Assembly (NCBI RefSeq): GCF_900111605.1
Contig: NZ_FOIA01000020.1
Location: forward strand, 1 to 64,000
Reading direction: 5' to 3'
From: Nitrosomonas marina
GTDB taxonomy: Bacteria > Pseudomonadota > Gammaproteobacteria > Burkholderiales > Nitrosomonadaceae
Length of the DNA stretch: 64,000 bases
The translations under genes were made by a program, and so were the position numbers. Each line of letters opens with the position of its first letter. The first letter of the stretch is position 1. The notes beneath the pieces were generated by a model that worked only from the letters and a program-made list of their open reading frames with translations, searched no databases and was not told the DNA's origin. Below are positions 26,213 through 35,100 of the stretch, piece by piece.

Positions 26213-27685
26213 TCATTCAAACTTATAATCCAGTCCTTCTTCGGCAATTTCGGCTGCACGCAATATCGCCTTGGCCTTATTCTGAGTTTCAACCCATTCA
26301 TTTTTCGGTACCGAGTCGGCGACAATCCCAGCACCGGCCTGAACATGTAATTTACCGTCTTTGATCACACCGGTGCGTATGGCGATTGCCAGATCCATAT
26401 CGCCGTTAAACCCCAGATAACCGACTGCGCCGGCATAAACTCCGCGCTTGGAGATTTCAAGCTCGTCAATAATCTCCATTGCCCGAACTTTCGGCGCGCC
26501 ACTGACAGTTCCGGCCGGGAATGTCGCGCGCAATACATCCATAGCGTTGAGTCCGGGTTTCAGTTTGCCTTCCACATTGGAAACAATGTGCATGACATGG
26601 GAATAATTTTCAATCTGCATATTTTCGGTAACTTTGACGCTGCCGGTTTGCGCAACTCGCCCAATATCATTACGCCCCAGATCCATCAGCATGACATGCT
26701 CGGCACGCTCCTTGGGATCGGACAGCAGATCAATGGCGAGTTCCGCATCTTCCTGCGGCGTTTTTCCACGCGGACGTGTGCCAGCGATGGGCCGCACTGT
26801 TACAAGATCGTCCTCAAGCCGTACCAGAATTTCTGGCGAGGCCCCAACGACATGAAAATCATCGAAATGATAATAAAACATATAAGGCGATGGATTCAGG
26901 CTGCGTAAAGCGCGATACAAAGCAAGCGGGGATGCCTGGTACGGTTTGCTGGTACGTTGCGACAACACAACCTGCATGATGTCACCGTCGTATATATACC
27001 GCTTTGCCCGGTCCACGGCTGACAGAAAATCACTTTCCTTGAATTCGGAAACCGTTTCACCTTTGCTGATGGCACGTTCGGCTGGTATTTCTACCGGTTG
27101 CCGCAACAATGTTAACAGCTCTTCCAGACGCCTTTTACCCGTATGATAAGCGCTATCGGCGCCCGGATCGACATAAGTGATCAGATAAAGTTTACCGGCA
27201 AGATTGTCAAGTACAGCCAGCTCTTCCGATAACAGCAGCAGCACATCCGGCGTATCAAGAGTGTCCGGCTGCGCGTGCCCGGCCAGCTTATGCTCAATAT
27301 AGCGGACCGTATCATACGCAAAATAACCCGCCAGACCACCGCTGAACCGCGGCAGACCTTCATACGGCACAGCTTTGAATCGTTCAATATACTGATTTAT
27401 AAATGCGAGTGTATCATCGGTTTCCTTCTCCTCGACATGTTCCCCGCTCACCACTCTGATATGATTGCCTCGCGCCTCTATACGTGTGCTCGCAGGCAAA
27501 CCTACAAATGAATAACGACCGAAACGCTCTCCGCCATGCACTGATTCGAGTAAATAGGAATAAGGCTTGTTTGCCAATTTAAGATACACGGAAAGCGGAG
27601 TGTCCAAATCGGCAAACGTATCCAGTATCACGGGTATACGGTTATAACCCTGACGTGCGAGCCGATTAAATTCGCTCTCAGTCAT
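26213..27685 (-). CDS. trpE: Anthranilate synthase component I
   Basis: Converts chorismate to anthranilate with ammonia delivered by TrpG; first committed step of tryptophan synthesis. The chorismate-binding domain has the family blocks [56 protein letters not shown] and the [22 protein letters not shown] segment. The N-terminal region has [19 protein letters not shown], a region that carries Trp feedback sites in relatives. At 490 residues it is normal. It is last in a rpe-gph-trpE run; no trpG or trpD follows here because the gene converges with yiaD. Confidence 0.97.
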   Translation of the reverse strand: MTESEFNRLARQGYNRIPVILDTFADLDTPLSVYLKLANKPYSYLLESVHGGERFGRYSFVGLPASTRIEARGNHIRVVSGEHVEEKETDDTLAFINQYIERFKAVPYEGLPRFSGGLAGYFAYDTVRYIEHKLAGHAQPDTLDTPDVLLLLSEELAVLDNLAGKLYLITYVDPGADSAYHTGKRRLEELLTLLRQPVEIPAERAISKGETVSEFKESDFLSAVDRAKRYIYDGDIMQVVLSQRTSKPYQASPLALYRALRSLNPSPYMFYYHFDDFHVVGASPEILVRLEDDLVTVRPIAGTRPRGKTPQEDAELAIDLLSDPKERAEHVMLMDLGRNDIGRVAQTGSVKVTENMQIENYSHVMHIVSNVEGKLKPGLNAMDVLRATFPAGTVSGAPKVRAMEIIDELEISKRGVYAGAVGYLGFNGDMDLAIAIRTGVIKDGKLHVQAGAGIVADSVPKNEWVETQNKAKAILRAAEIAEEGLDYKFE

Positions 27686-27778
27686 TCAACAGCTCTGAAG
27701 GAAAAACATGCATTATCGCAAATGAAATACTGAAAAGAATTGATGCAATTATCAGACAAAGGATGGGCGAAAACATCA

Positions 27779-28540
27779 TCACTGCGGCGTGGCCTTGACA
27801 ATGAGTTGTGACGCTTCTACCAGTGAAGGCACTATTGCATCACAGTCCAGCTCACGCACATCGCGCCCTTCGTTATACCCGTAGGGAACGCAGAAAACAT
27901 GGCAGCCTGCTGCGCGGGCGGCGGTCGCATCATTCAGCGAATCGCCCATCAGAACCGCTTCATGTGGCTGCACATTAAAATACTTACAAATGTGCGTTAA
28001 CGGCATTGGATCCGGCTTTCTTTTCGGCAGACTGTCACCAGACAGAATGATTTCAAAATAATCGTGGAATCCGGTCGCACGTAACAGTGGCAGCGTGAAA
28101 CTTTCCGACTTGTTGGTTATACATGCCAGGCGGAATCCTGCCTTGCGCAGCAACTCAACGCCTTCTTTGACGCCGGGAAAAGGTTTGGTGTGTACATGTA
28201 CGTTTTCAGCATAATGCTTCTTGTAAATCGGCAACGCAACTTCAAGCAATTGCGGTTCCGGCTCGGCATTCAAATCACCTGTCAATGCACGTTTAACCAG
28301 CCTTTGTATACCTTTCCCGATATAGGATTTGATCGTTGCAACCGAGTGCTCTGGCCTGCCCAATTCGCGTAACATCAGATTGGCCGCAAGCGCCAGATCT
28401 TCAGCTGTATCGAGCAGGGTGCCGTCCAGATCAATCATTACAACTTTGACGGGCAATGGAAAATGCAATCTATCAACCGTACTTTTAGCATACGAAAAAA
28501 GTTCTTTATTCATGTCAATGGCAGAAAATAGCGGATACAT
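27779..28540 (-). CDS. gph: Phosphoglycolate phosphatase
   Basis: HAD-family phosphatase that removes 2-phosphoglycolate, made by Rubisco oxygenation or DNA repair. The HAD motifs are present: VMIDLDGTLLDTAEDL, the ITNKSESF motif II, a Lys in LPKRKPDPMPL, and GDSLNDATAARAAGC. The frame starts at 28540, but an internal ATG at 28513 is also possible; neither has a clear ribosome binding site. It lies between rpe and trpE, the usual betaproteobacterial order. In an autotroph with Rubisco this enzyme would serve photorespiratory salvage; that link is inference. Confidence 0.9.
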   Translation of the reverse strand: MYPLFSAIDMNKELFSYAKSTVDRLHFPLPVKVVMIDLDGTLLDTAEDLALAANLMLRELGRPEHSVATIKSYIGKGIQRLVKRALTGDLNAEPEPQLLEVALPIYKKHYAENVHVHTKPFPGVKEGVELLRKAGFRLACITNKSESFTLPLLRATGFHDYFEIILSGDSLPKRKPDPMPLTHICKYFNVQPHEAVLMGDSLNDATAARAAGCHVFCVPYGYNEGRDVRELDCDAIVPSLVEASQLIVKATPQ

Positions 28541-28569
28541 CCGGTGTGTTGTTATTCTGTAGACAGGCC

Positions 28570-29247
28570 TTATACCTTGTCCAGTTCTGCGCGTAGCTCA
28601 GACACAATGGTGTCATATCGATGCGGATCATTGTCTTTGCCTGCATTAAAGATCGCTGAACCTGCTACAAACGTGTCGGCGCCTGCACGGGCAATTTCTG
28701 CAATATTATCGGTTTTGACGCCGCCATCAATTTCCAGCATGACTGATTTGCCGCTTTCATCAATCCGTTGACGCACCGCCTTGAGCTTATTAAGTGCCTC
28801 AGGGATGAATTTCTGGCCGCCAAATCCCGGATTAACCGACATAATCAGCACCAGATCAAGCTTATCCAGCACATGATCAAGATAATGCAGCGGAGTAGCC
28901 GGATTAAACACCAGCCCGGCCAGACACCCCTGATCCTTGATCAGGCCGATGGTGCGGTCGATATGTGAAGACGCCTCGGGATGAAACGAAATAATATTGG
29001 CCCCGGCCTTGGCGAAATCAGGAACGATCCGATCAACAGGTTCAACCATAAGATGCACATCAATCATTGCATCAGTCAAAGGTCTGATTGCTTCGCAGAC
29101 CAGTGGGCCAATGGTCAGATTCGGTACGTAATGATTGTCCATGACGTCAAAATGAATTATATCGGCGCCAGAATCGATTACGTCTGTAATCTCCTGACCG
29201 AGTTTGGCAAAGTTTGCTGATAAAATACTGGGTGCTATACGGTACAT
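28570..29247 (-). CDS. rpe: Ribulose-phosphate 3-epimerase
   Basis: TIM-barrel enzyme interconverting ribulose 5-phosphate and xylulose 5-phosphate in the pentose phosphate or Calvin cycle. Signatures seen are [13 protein letters not shown], the metal-binding [14 protein letters not shown] and [18 protein letters not shown] and the closing DGGVKTDNI with [13 protein letters not shown]. The start at 29247 (MYRIAPS) is preferred because GAGAGG lies 7 nt upstream; a TTG five codons earlier extends the frame to 29262. It is first in the rpe-gph-trpE run. Confidence 0.96.
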   Translation of the reverse strand: MYRIAPSILSANFAKLGQEITDVIDSGADIIHFDVMDNHYVPNLTIGPLVCEAIRPLTDAMIDVHLMVEPVDRIVPDFAKAGANIISFHPEASSHIDRTIGLIKDQGCLAGLVFNPATPLHYLDHVLDKLDLVLIMSVNPGFGGQKFIPEALNKLKAVRQRIDESGKSVMLEIDGGVKTDNIAEIARAGADTFVAGSAIFNAGKDNDPHRYDTIVSELRAELDKV

Positions 29248-29385
29248 ACAACGGCCTCTCAAAAATCAAATACGCTATTTTAACCGCAAATGATCTTACC
29301 GCGTTAATGAGAAACAAAATGATTTACGGATTCGCCGAAATTTGTACGTGATACAATTAAGAAAACAGGGTGGAATTTTAGTTTT

Positions 29386-29769
29386 ATGTCAGAAGAAAAA
29401 AAATATGAAATCAACGTCAGTGTCCGGACGGCTTATTTACCGGATCAATCAGACGAAGAATCCGATCAACATGTATTTGCCTATACCATTACCATTGCCA
29501 ATAAAGGCACAGTTGCCTCACAGTTGATCAGTCGACACTGGATTATTACTAACGGCGACGGTACAGTACATGAGGTTCGCGGCCTGGGGGTCGTTGGTGA
29601 ACAACCTTTACTTAAACCCGGAGACACGTTTGAATACACCAGCGGCACTGTCATCTCCGCCGCAGTCGGCTCAATGAAGGGTAGCTACCAGATGGCCGCC
29701 GAGGATGGCGTTCATTTTGATGTTCCTATTCCAGAATTTATTTTAACAGTACCGCGCGTTTTGCATTAA
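29386..29769 (+). CDS. apaG: ApaG protein (Co2+/Mg2+ efflux-associated)
   Basis: A small fibronectin-like domain protein of 127 residues. It matches ApaG through VSVRTAYLPDQS, FAYTITIANKGTVASQL, SRHWIITNGDG, VRGLGVVGEQPLLKPG and the Gly-rich FEYTSGT block. The biochemical role is unsettled; mutants in enteric bacteria show altered Co2+ resistance and Mg2+ efflux. It is a single gene divergent from rpe. Confidence 0.95.
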   Translation: MSEEKKYEINVSVRTAYLPDQSDEESDQHVFAYTITIANKGTVASQLISRHWIITNGDGTVHEVRGLGVVGEQPLLKPGDTFEYTSGTVISAAVGSMKGSYQMAAEDGVHFDVPIPEFILTVPRVLH

Positions 29770-29871
29770 CAAAACAACCTCATCTTCACCTTACATCGAT
29801 TTATCAAAATAATCCGTCAAATTTGAACGTCGATTCACATGCGGCCACTACTGCTTCCGGTGCTATCCATC

Positions 29872-30150
29872 TTATTTTAGCTTGACCGAATTTTCAGCCT
29901 CCAGCGTTTTCAGAACCAGACGGGCCACACGCTTGGCAAGCGTATGGATGCGTTTCAGGTTCTCTACATGGTCCATGGCCAGTCTGTAAGTTCCAAGATT
30001 TGTCTGCTTCCCTACAGTAAGGTCGCGCCCCAGTCGCAGTCGAAGCGCCTCGGCATTCCGGTTCAGTTTTTTCTTGGTGTTCAGCACATTATGTGCCTTG
30101 ACTGGATCATCGGCAGAAAATGAAGACAGGGCATCACGTAGCGCGTTCAC
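29872..30150 (-). pseudogene. C-terminal (PhoU-like) fragment of the frameshifted Na/Pi cotransporter
   Basis: A 92-residue frame from a GTG that looks like the end of the PhoU-like domain (LNTKKKLNRNAEALRLRLGRD, THTLAKRVAR-like IHTLAKRVARLV). The frame stays open upstream of this GTG to the C6 run at 30205-30210, where deleting one base joins it to the preceding transporter gene. It is therefore the separated tail of that gene rather than an independent protein, though it could be translated alone. Confidence 0.8.
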
Positions 30151-30178
30151 GGCCAGTTGATTCAGGACATTGAATTGA

Positions 30179-31573
30179 TCAGCCAGCTCGGTATCGAATA
30201 CGGTCCCCCCGCTCTAATCGTTTAAAACCGGCAGGTACGAATCCGGATTCCACAATATCACCAAGATTCTCCAGATAGTTGGCCACACCAGTATACTCTT
30301 CTATGCGCAGAGGCTGCGGCTCTACCAGATCTCCCAAAGAAAGCTTGCCAAGGTAAGCAAGAATCTCTTCGTGTAGTTTGTCAATTGCATCATCATTTAA
30401 CCTGAGCGTTTCCAGAGTTTCCTCATCGCCACTTATCGCCGATGGCAGTGACTGTTCGACAGCGTTGACAACCATGCCCCCCATACGTCCCAGTTCCAGC
30501 TTTACTTGATCCAGTGCCAGCGCTGGCTGATCCAGAAATAATTCCTGTAAATAGACCGGCTTGCCTTTATGAATCGACACAACGGCCGGTGACGGCACCA
30601 TATATTCAACCAGTGCGGCCAGAGTTCCTGTAAAGCAGATAAACACCAGGGTACTTGCGACGTTAAACAATGTGTGAGCATTGGCAATCTGTCGTGGCAC
30701 TTCAGCCGCAAGGCGTTCCAGATCGGTCAGGACATGCACTTCAGGCGACACTGTACGCACAAGGTCTGCAAACTGGGGAATAAATGGCAACAGAATCACA
30801 ACGCCGACCAGATTGAATATGACATGCACGGTCGCAGCTTTGACGGCTTCGCGGGGCTTGCCGATAGCCGAGAGCATTGCCGTGATGCATGTACCCACAC
30901 TGGCTCCCAACAACAAAGCGATACCAGCCTCCAGCGTGATGAGACCCTGGGTAGCCAGAACGATAACAATGCCAGTGGTTGCTGACGAGCTTTGAACCAA
31001 GGTGGTAAAAACGACTCCGGCCAGCATACCAAAAAATGGATTGCGCATTTCCTGCATCACCTCAATAAATGGCTGATAGGTGCGCAACGGCAATGCTGCG
31101 TTGCTCATAAGCTCCATCCCAAAGAACAGCAACCCAAGTCCCATCAGCATGGTACCGTAATATCGCGTTTTCCTTCGCTTGGCCAATATCTCTATTAGAA
31201 AACCGGCAGCAATCATAACGAGCGCGTATTTGGTAATCTTGAAGGCAATGATTTGCGCAGTTATCGTTGTGCCGATATTTGCGCCAAGAATTACGCCGAT
31301 GGATTGACTGAAGGTCATCACGCCGGCACTGACAAAACTGACTACCATTACAGTAGTAACCGAAGAAGACTGAATGACAGCAGTGACAAGAGCACCCGCG
31401 GTAACTGCGCTAAAACGGTTCGAGGTGAGACGGGCCAAAACGTTTTTCATCCCGCCACCCGCCACAATTTTTAATGCCTCGGTCATTTTGCGCATACCGT
31501 ACAAAAAAAGTGCGAGCCCACCGCCTAGACCGGTAATCATGGCACCATACGCAAGCGGTTCTGCATCAGTCAT
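30179..31573 (-). CDS. Na+/phosphate cotransporter family protein, frameshifted near its end
   Basis: Inner-membrane Na+-coupled phosphate transporter of the NptA/YjbB type. It has two inverted Na/Pi-cotransporter repeats with the QSSSVTTVM and VQSSSATTGI motifs, seven or more membrane segments (residues about 12-340) and a C-terminal cytoplasmic PhoU-like domain beginning near 370. The frame ends at GDRIRYRAG because of one extra G in a G6 run (C6 at 30205-30210). Removing it gives ERGTVFDTELADQFNVLNQL and continues into the 29872-30150 fragment. The intact protein would be about 560 residues. Cause could be mutation, sequencing error or phase variation. Confidence 0.88.
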   Translation of the reverse strand: MTDAEPLAYGAMITGLGGGLALFLYGMRKMTEALKIVAGGGMKNVLARLTSNRFSAVTAGALVTAVIQSSSVTTVMVVSFVSAGVMTFSQSIGVILGANIGTTITAQIIAFKITKYALVMIAAGFLIEILAKRRKTRYYGTMLMGLGLLFFGMELMSNAALPLRTYQPFIEVMQEMRNPFFGMLAGVVFTTLVQSSSATTGIVIVLATQGLITLEAGIALLLGASVGTCITAMLSAIGKPREAVKAATVHVIFNLVGVVILLPFIPQFADLVRTVSPEVHVLTDLERLAAEVPRQIANAHTLFNVASTLVFICFTGTLAALVEYMVPSPAVVSIHKGKPVYLQELFLDQPALALDQVKLELGRMGGMVVNAVEQSLPSAISGDEETLETLRLNDDAIDKLHEEILAYLGKLSLGDLVEPQPLRIEEYTGVANYLENLGDIVESGFVPAGFKRLERGDRIRYRAG

Positions 31574-31869
31574 TGTTTTATCCTTTGCTTAAGCCAGCGA
31601 ATAGTTTAGGAGAAAGAAGCAGACTTCTCAGCATCATCGAATTTACATAACCCGCTGCAGCCAGTCCATCAGCGGGCAAACAAATTCTTCATCGAATTTG
31701 ACTCCGGGAAACCATTTATAAAGATTTGAACTTTGACCGGGCAGTCATTTTTTGGATTGATATTCGCCCACTATAAAACTGGGCGCTTAGAACGTATGTA
31801 TAGGGTCAACAGCACATTATACGCATTATTTAAACGGTTAATCAGTGACGTTACCAATCGCTGCTGACC
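31574..31869. other. Intergenic region, no recognised feature
   Basis: About 296 bp between the Na/Pi transporter start and the end of an unknown gene on the same strand. I see no coding frame or strong hairpin. It presumably contains the transporter promoter. Confidence 0.4.
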
Positions 31870-32175
31870 TCAATCATCAGTGATAATCTCATTTTCGTAT
31901 TGCCTTGCTCGATTAAGCTCCCGCTCAAGTTCTTTTTTGCGTTCGCTGTTACATTCAGTCGATAGTTCGTTTTCAACACGACTTACCCAAGAATCGATAA
32001 TTTGTTGACGCTTTTGAATCAGGTCTTTGACTGGACGGCCCACTCTATGTGCGTCATCTATTTCCGACTCGATTTCATAAATCTGCGTTTCCTCGGGATA
32101 CTCTTCCTCCAATCGCAAAAAGGGGACGAAAACGAAAGAATCCACCGGCCGATACTTATTAACCTGACTCATCAT
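31870..32175 (-). CDS. Hypothetical protein, charged, coiled-coil-like
   Basis: A 101-residue, very hydrophilic protein with no membrane segment. The C-terminal two-thirds is rich in Glu, Lys and Arg (DDAHRVGRPVKDLIQKRQQ, ERKKELERELNRARQYENE) and likely forms a helix or coiled coil. It has no family I recognise. Its ATG overlaps the stop of the upstream 32172-32687 gene (ATGA), so the two are translationally coupled and probably act together. Codon use looks unremarkable. Confidence 0.6.
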   Translation of the reverse strand: MMSQVNKYRPVDSFVFVPFLRLEEEYPEETQIYEIESEIDDAHRVGRPVKDLIQKRQQIIDSWVSRVENELSTECNSERKKELERELNRARQYENEIITDD

Positions 32176-32687
32176 GAGTTCGTATCTCCTTTCGTAAACT
32201 GTGTAGACGACCTTGACCCGTCTTGCTTTAAACGCGCGTTGATCTCTGGTAATTGAAGTATATGTGTCGTTTTGTAGGCAATACCCGCGGCTACCAATCT
32301 AAATTCAATTTTTACAGCTCCATGGCACTCAGGACAAGAGATCAGTTCTTGTTCTTTCAATGTCGTTCCGGGTTCTAACCATGAGTGCGCCAGAAGTACC
32401 TTCCGTGTAGTCAAATGTTTACGTTTACCGTTACCCTGTATAATACCTAATCTTGCATAGGCCTTTTCAATGTCGACTTTTGATAAACCAACGTTTTTGA
32501 CATCAAACGTACAAAGCAGGCTACTGTCGGACAAGCTGCGAACGAGATCGGCTTTTACGTCAAGAATCAGACGCGGTTCAAAAGATCGCGACTTATGAAA
32601 TCGATAATATCCCCAAACACCACCCGCAACCGTTGCTATCACTGCTACCGCCCCCGATACAATCGTCACAAGCTTCTCCAGTTCCAT
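32172..32687 (-). CDS. Hypothetical membrane-anchored protein
   Basis: A protein of about 171 residues with one N-terminal membrane helix (LVTIVSGAVAVIATVAGGVWGYY, residues about 5-27). A soluble domain follows with a CPECHG pair that could bind a metal, but only one Cys-x-x-Cys is present. The start at 32687 (MELEKLV) is preferred over 32699 because a G-rich ribosome binding site lies just before it. No family is recognised. It is the first of a coupled pair with the charged 101-residue protein; the pair sits between a transporter gene and efp, with no visible mobile-element ends. Confidence 0.6.
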   Translation of the reverse strand: MELEKLVTIVSGAVAVIATVAGGVWGYYRFHKSRSFEPRLILDVKADLVRSLSDSSLLCTFDVKNVGLSKVDIEKAYARLGIIQGNGKRKHLTTRKVLLAHSWLEPGTTLKEQELISCPECHGAVKIEFRLVAAGIAYKTTHILQLPEINARLKQDGSRSSTQFTKGDTNS

Positions 32688-32955
32688 ATGACCCCCCAAG
32701 AATCAGTACGGCGTTATAGTGAAATCACATTCAGGATTCTCAACCGGGCTCTTTTCACACACTACGCTGCCATCTACACTCACACAGGAATTTTCAAAGA
32801 AATTAGCCGGTTTGCCAGCAAGTTACCGAATCTGGTTGTTATATCTGATCATACATTCTGAGAAGAAGAATACAAAATATGGCATTGAGAATATCAGGTT
32901 AGCTCAATCTACTAATTGCTTATCAATTCTTTTTTGTAATGAACGATGATTCCGT

Positions 32956-33516
32956 TTACGCGCGTTCGATGTACTCGCCTGTGTCCGTATTGACTTTAAT
33001 TTTATCGCCTATATTGACAAACTGAGGCACGGAAACCTTTAGGCCGGTTTCCAAAACGGCTGGCTTGCCTCCGCTGACCGCAGTCTGTCCCTTCATCATG
33101 ACCTCGGTTTCAGTCACTTCCAATATGACACTCGTTGGCAGTTCGAGCCCAATCGGGTCTTCATTATAAAAATTGATCAAAACGTCTGTATTGGGCAGTA
33201 AATATGGCGCCTGATCTTCAAGCTCATCTGCCGGCAAAGCCAGCTGTTCATATGATTCGTTATCCATAAAGATATAAGAATCGCCCTCATTATAAAGAAA
33301 CTGCATCTGACGCGGTTCAACATGTGCCTTTTCTACTTTGTCTTCTGAACGAAACCGCTCGTTGAGTTTGGTGCCGTCAACGACGGCTTTCATTTCCAGT
33401 TGAACGAAGGCTCCACCTTTACCCGGTTTGACATGATTCTTTTTATTAACCCTCCAGAGTTTATTCTGGTATTCGATCAGGTTGCCGACACGAACCTCAA
33501 AAGCAGAAATTTTCAT
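32956..33516 (-). CDS. efp: Translation elongation factor P
   Basis: Ribosome-binding protein that rescues stalling at polyproline stretches. Three beta-domains are expected over its 186 residues. The start at 33516 (MKISAFEVRVGN) is set by homology; the longer frame to 33585 adds 23 residues without family support. The tip loop reads KPGKGGAF with Lys33, the lysine type that EpmA-like enzymes modify, not the arginine type (EarP-rhamnosylated) of several other betaproteobacteria. No modification enzyme is adjacent. It is divergent from the methylase gene. Confidence 0.96.
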   Translation of the reverse strand: MKISAFEVRVGNLIEYQNKLWRVNKKNHVKPGKGGAFVQLEMKAVVDGTKLNERFRSEDKVEKAHVEPRQMQFLYNEGDSYIFMDNESYEQLALPADELEDQAPYLLPNTDVLINFYNEDPIGLELPTSVILEVTETEVMMKGQTAVSGGKPAVLETGLKVSVPQFVNIGDKIKVNTDTGEYIERA

Positions 33517-33636
33517 AGCAAAATAAAATAATCTAAAAAAGTCAGAAAAAATAAGTGGCGTATTATAACGCCGCGTCGCGACCATACATCAAAAATTAGC
33601 CAGCCGGTACCAGACCGGCATGATGCACTAATATTA

Positions 33637-33669
33637 AAAGCGCAGAATCTTACTCAGTTTCTGCGCTTT
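33637..33669 (+). terminator. Terminator-like hairpin in a divergent intergenic region
   Basis: AAAGCGCAGAA and TTCTGCGCTTT make a perfect 11-bp stem with an 11-nt loop. It sits between divergent starts (efp at 33516 and the methylase at 33756), where a terminator is not expected. A second hairpin, GCCGGT/ACCGGC, lies at about 33603-33619. The two could be a 5' leader of the methylase gene or the end of a small transcript. Confidence 0.5.
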
Positions 33670-33755
33670 ACTTTCTCTGCAGGTCTTTCTACACTCCATA
33701 TAAAACGGTACATCGGCTTGCCCGGCAATTCGGTCAAACATTCAAACTAACTGAT

Positions 33756-34466
33756 ATGACAGGAACTCTGTATCTGATTCCAACACCTTTAAGCGACTGC
33801 AATCTGGACTGGATAATACCTATCGCGGTAAAACGATCCATTCAACAACTTCGATTTTTTATCGTTGAACAGCCCAAAACAGCCCGACGATTTTTGAAGC
33901 AGATTGAATGCAATTACCCGCTACAGGACATTCACATGGGAATTCTCAACGAACACACCCGCACAAATGAACTCGAGACTCTGATGCAGCCTTTACTGGC
34001 TGGTCATGATATGGGTTTGTTATCTGAAGCCGGTTGCCCGGCCATAGCCGACCCGGGTAGCAACCTGGTTCGACTGGCGCACCACAAACAAATCAAAATC
34101 ATCCCGCTCACCGGCCCCTCATCAATACTGCTGGCATTAATGGCTTCAGGACTCAACGGACAGCGATTCTGTTTTCACGGCTATCTGCCGATTGATAGAA
34201 ATGCACGCACACAAACAATTACTGCATTGGAAAAACAATCCGGCAAACAGGATCAAACACAGATTTTTATTGAAACTCCGTACCGGAATCAAAATCTCTT
34301 TGAATTGCTCGTAAAGACCTGCCGTGATGATACAGATTTATGCCTTGCAATGCAGTTGACTTCCGTGGAAGAGCGTGTCACGACTCGATCGATCAAACAG
34401 TGGAAATCGAAGCAACCAGACTTCCAAAAAATACCCACCATCTTTTTATTGCATGCCAACCGGTAG
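33756..34466 (+). CDS. RsmI-like SAM-dependent methyltransferase
   Basis: A tetrapyrrole-methylase-fold enzyme of 236 residues. It resembles RsmI (16S rRNA C1402 2'-O-methyltransferase) through GTLYLIPTPL, LLSEAGCPAIADPGS, the SAM-binding IIPLTGPSSILLALMASG and the ETPYRN block. It is shorter than typical RsmI (about 285 residues) and carries the YLP...TA-EKQSG pattern of a paralogue group often annotated only as SAM-dependent methyltransferase. It converges with gloA with only 4 bp between stops. Confidence 0.88.
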   Translation: MTGTLYLIPTPLSDCNLDWIIPIAVKRSIQQLRFFIVEQPKTARRFLKQIECNYPLQDIHMGILNEHTRTNELETLMQPLLAGHDMGLLSEAGCPAIADPGSNLVRLAHHKQIKIIPLTGPSSILLALMASGLNGQRFCFHGYLPIDRNARTQTITALEKQSGKQDQTQIFIETPYRNQNLFELLVKTCRDDTDLCLAMQLTSVEERVTTRSIKQWKSKQPDFQKIPTIFLLHANR

Positions 34467-34470
34467 GCTA

Positions 34471-34860
34471 CTATTGGTTTTTTTTCTGAATGAATTCGAT
34501 TTTATAACCGTCAGGATCTTCTACAAAAGCAATCACAGTGGTGCCATGCTTCATCGGCCCTGCCTCCCGTGTTACTTTACCACCCCGCTTTCGTGTTTCT
34601 TCGCAGGCGGTGTAAGCATCGTCGACTTCTATCGCTATATGACCGAAACCTTCACCAAGCTCATACTGATCAGTGTCCCAATTATGCGTCAATTCCAAAA
34701 CTGTTCCATCGGCTTCATCCTGGTAACCGACAAATGCCAATGTGAATCGACCGTCCGGATAATCCTTGCGCCGCAGCAATCGCATACCCAGCACTTGGGT
34801 ATAAAATTCCAGTGATTTTTCAAGATCACCGACTCGCAGCATCGTATGCAGAATTCGCAT
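34471..34860 (-). CDS. gloA: Lactoylglutathione lyase (glyoxalase I)
   Basis: Isomerises the methylglyoxal-glutathione hemithioacetal to lactoylglutathione. The four metal ligands fall in place: His5, Glu56 (VLELTHNW), His74 (GHIAIEV) and Glu122 (GYKIEFI). The short 129-residue form without the Zn-type insertions suggests the Ni2+-dependent bacterial class. Its ATG overlaps the rubredoxin stop by one base (TAATG), so the two are probably co-translated. Confidence 0.96.
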   Translation of the reverse strand: MRILHTMLRVGDLEKSLEFYTQVLGMRLLRRKDYPDGRFTLAFVGYQDEADGTVLELTHNWDTDQYELGEGFGHIAIEVDDAYTACEETRKRGGKVTREAGPMKHGTTVIAFVEDPDGYKIEFIQKKNQ

Positions 34861-35048
34861 TACATTTTCACCATTTCAAAATCTTCTTTACGTGCACCGC
34901 ATTCAGGACATGTCCAATTGATTGGAACATCTTCCCAGCGTGTACCTGGAGGTATGCCTTCTTCCGGCGCTCCCTTTTCTTCATCATAAACATAGCCGCA
35001 GATTAGACACATGTACCGATTATAGTTTTGATTTTCCTCAGCAGACAT
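34860..35048 (-). CDS. Rubredoxin
   Basis: Small iron protein of 62 residues with one Fe bound by four cysteines: Cys14 and Cys17 (CLICG), Cys47 and Cys50 (CPECG). The aromatic core Tyr, Trp and Phe residues ([17 protein letters not shown]) are also present. It transfers electrons in the cytoplasm, for example to oxygenases or in oxidative stress defence. It overlaps gloA by one base and is divergent from thiD with 52 bp between starts. Confidence 0.97.
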   Translation of the reverse strand: MSAEENQNYNRYMCLICGYVYDEEKGAPEEGIPPGTRWEDVPINWTCPECGARKEDFEMVKM

Positions 35049-35100
35049 AATAGATCGTCATTCTCATTTGGGTTAAAATGGTATTTTACGGTATTAATGC

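Noticed and set aside
35049..35100. TPP riboswitch before thiD
   Set aside because: The gap is 52 bp and lacks the CTGAGA core; it cannot hold a TPP aptamer.
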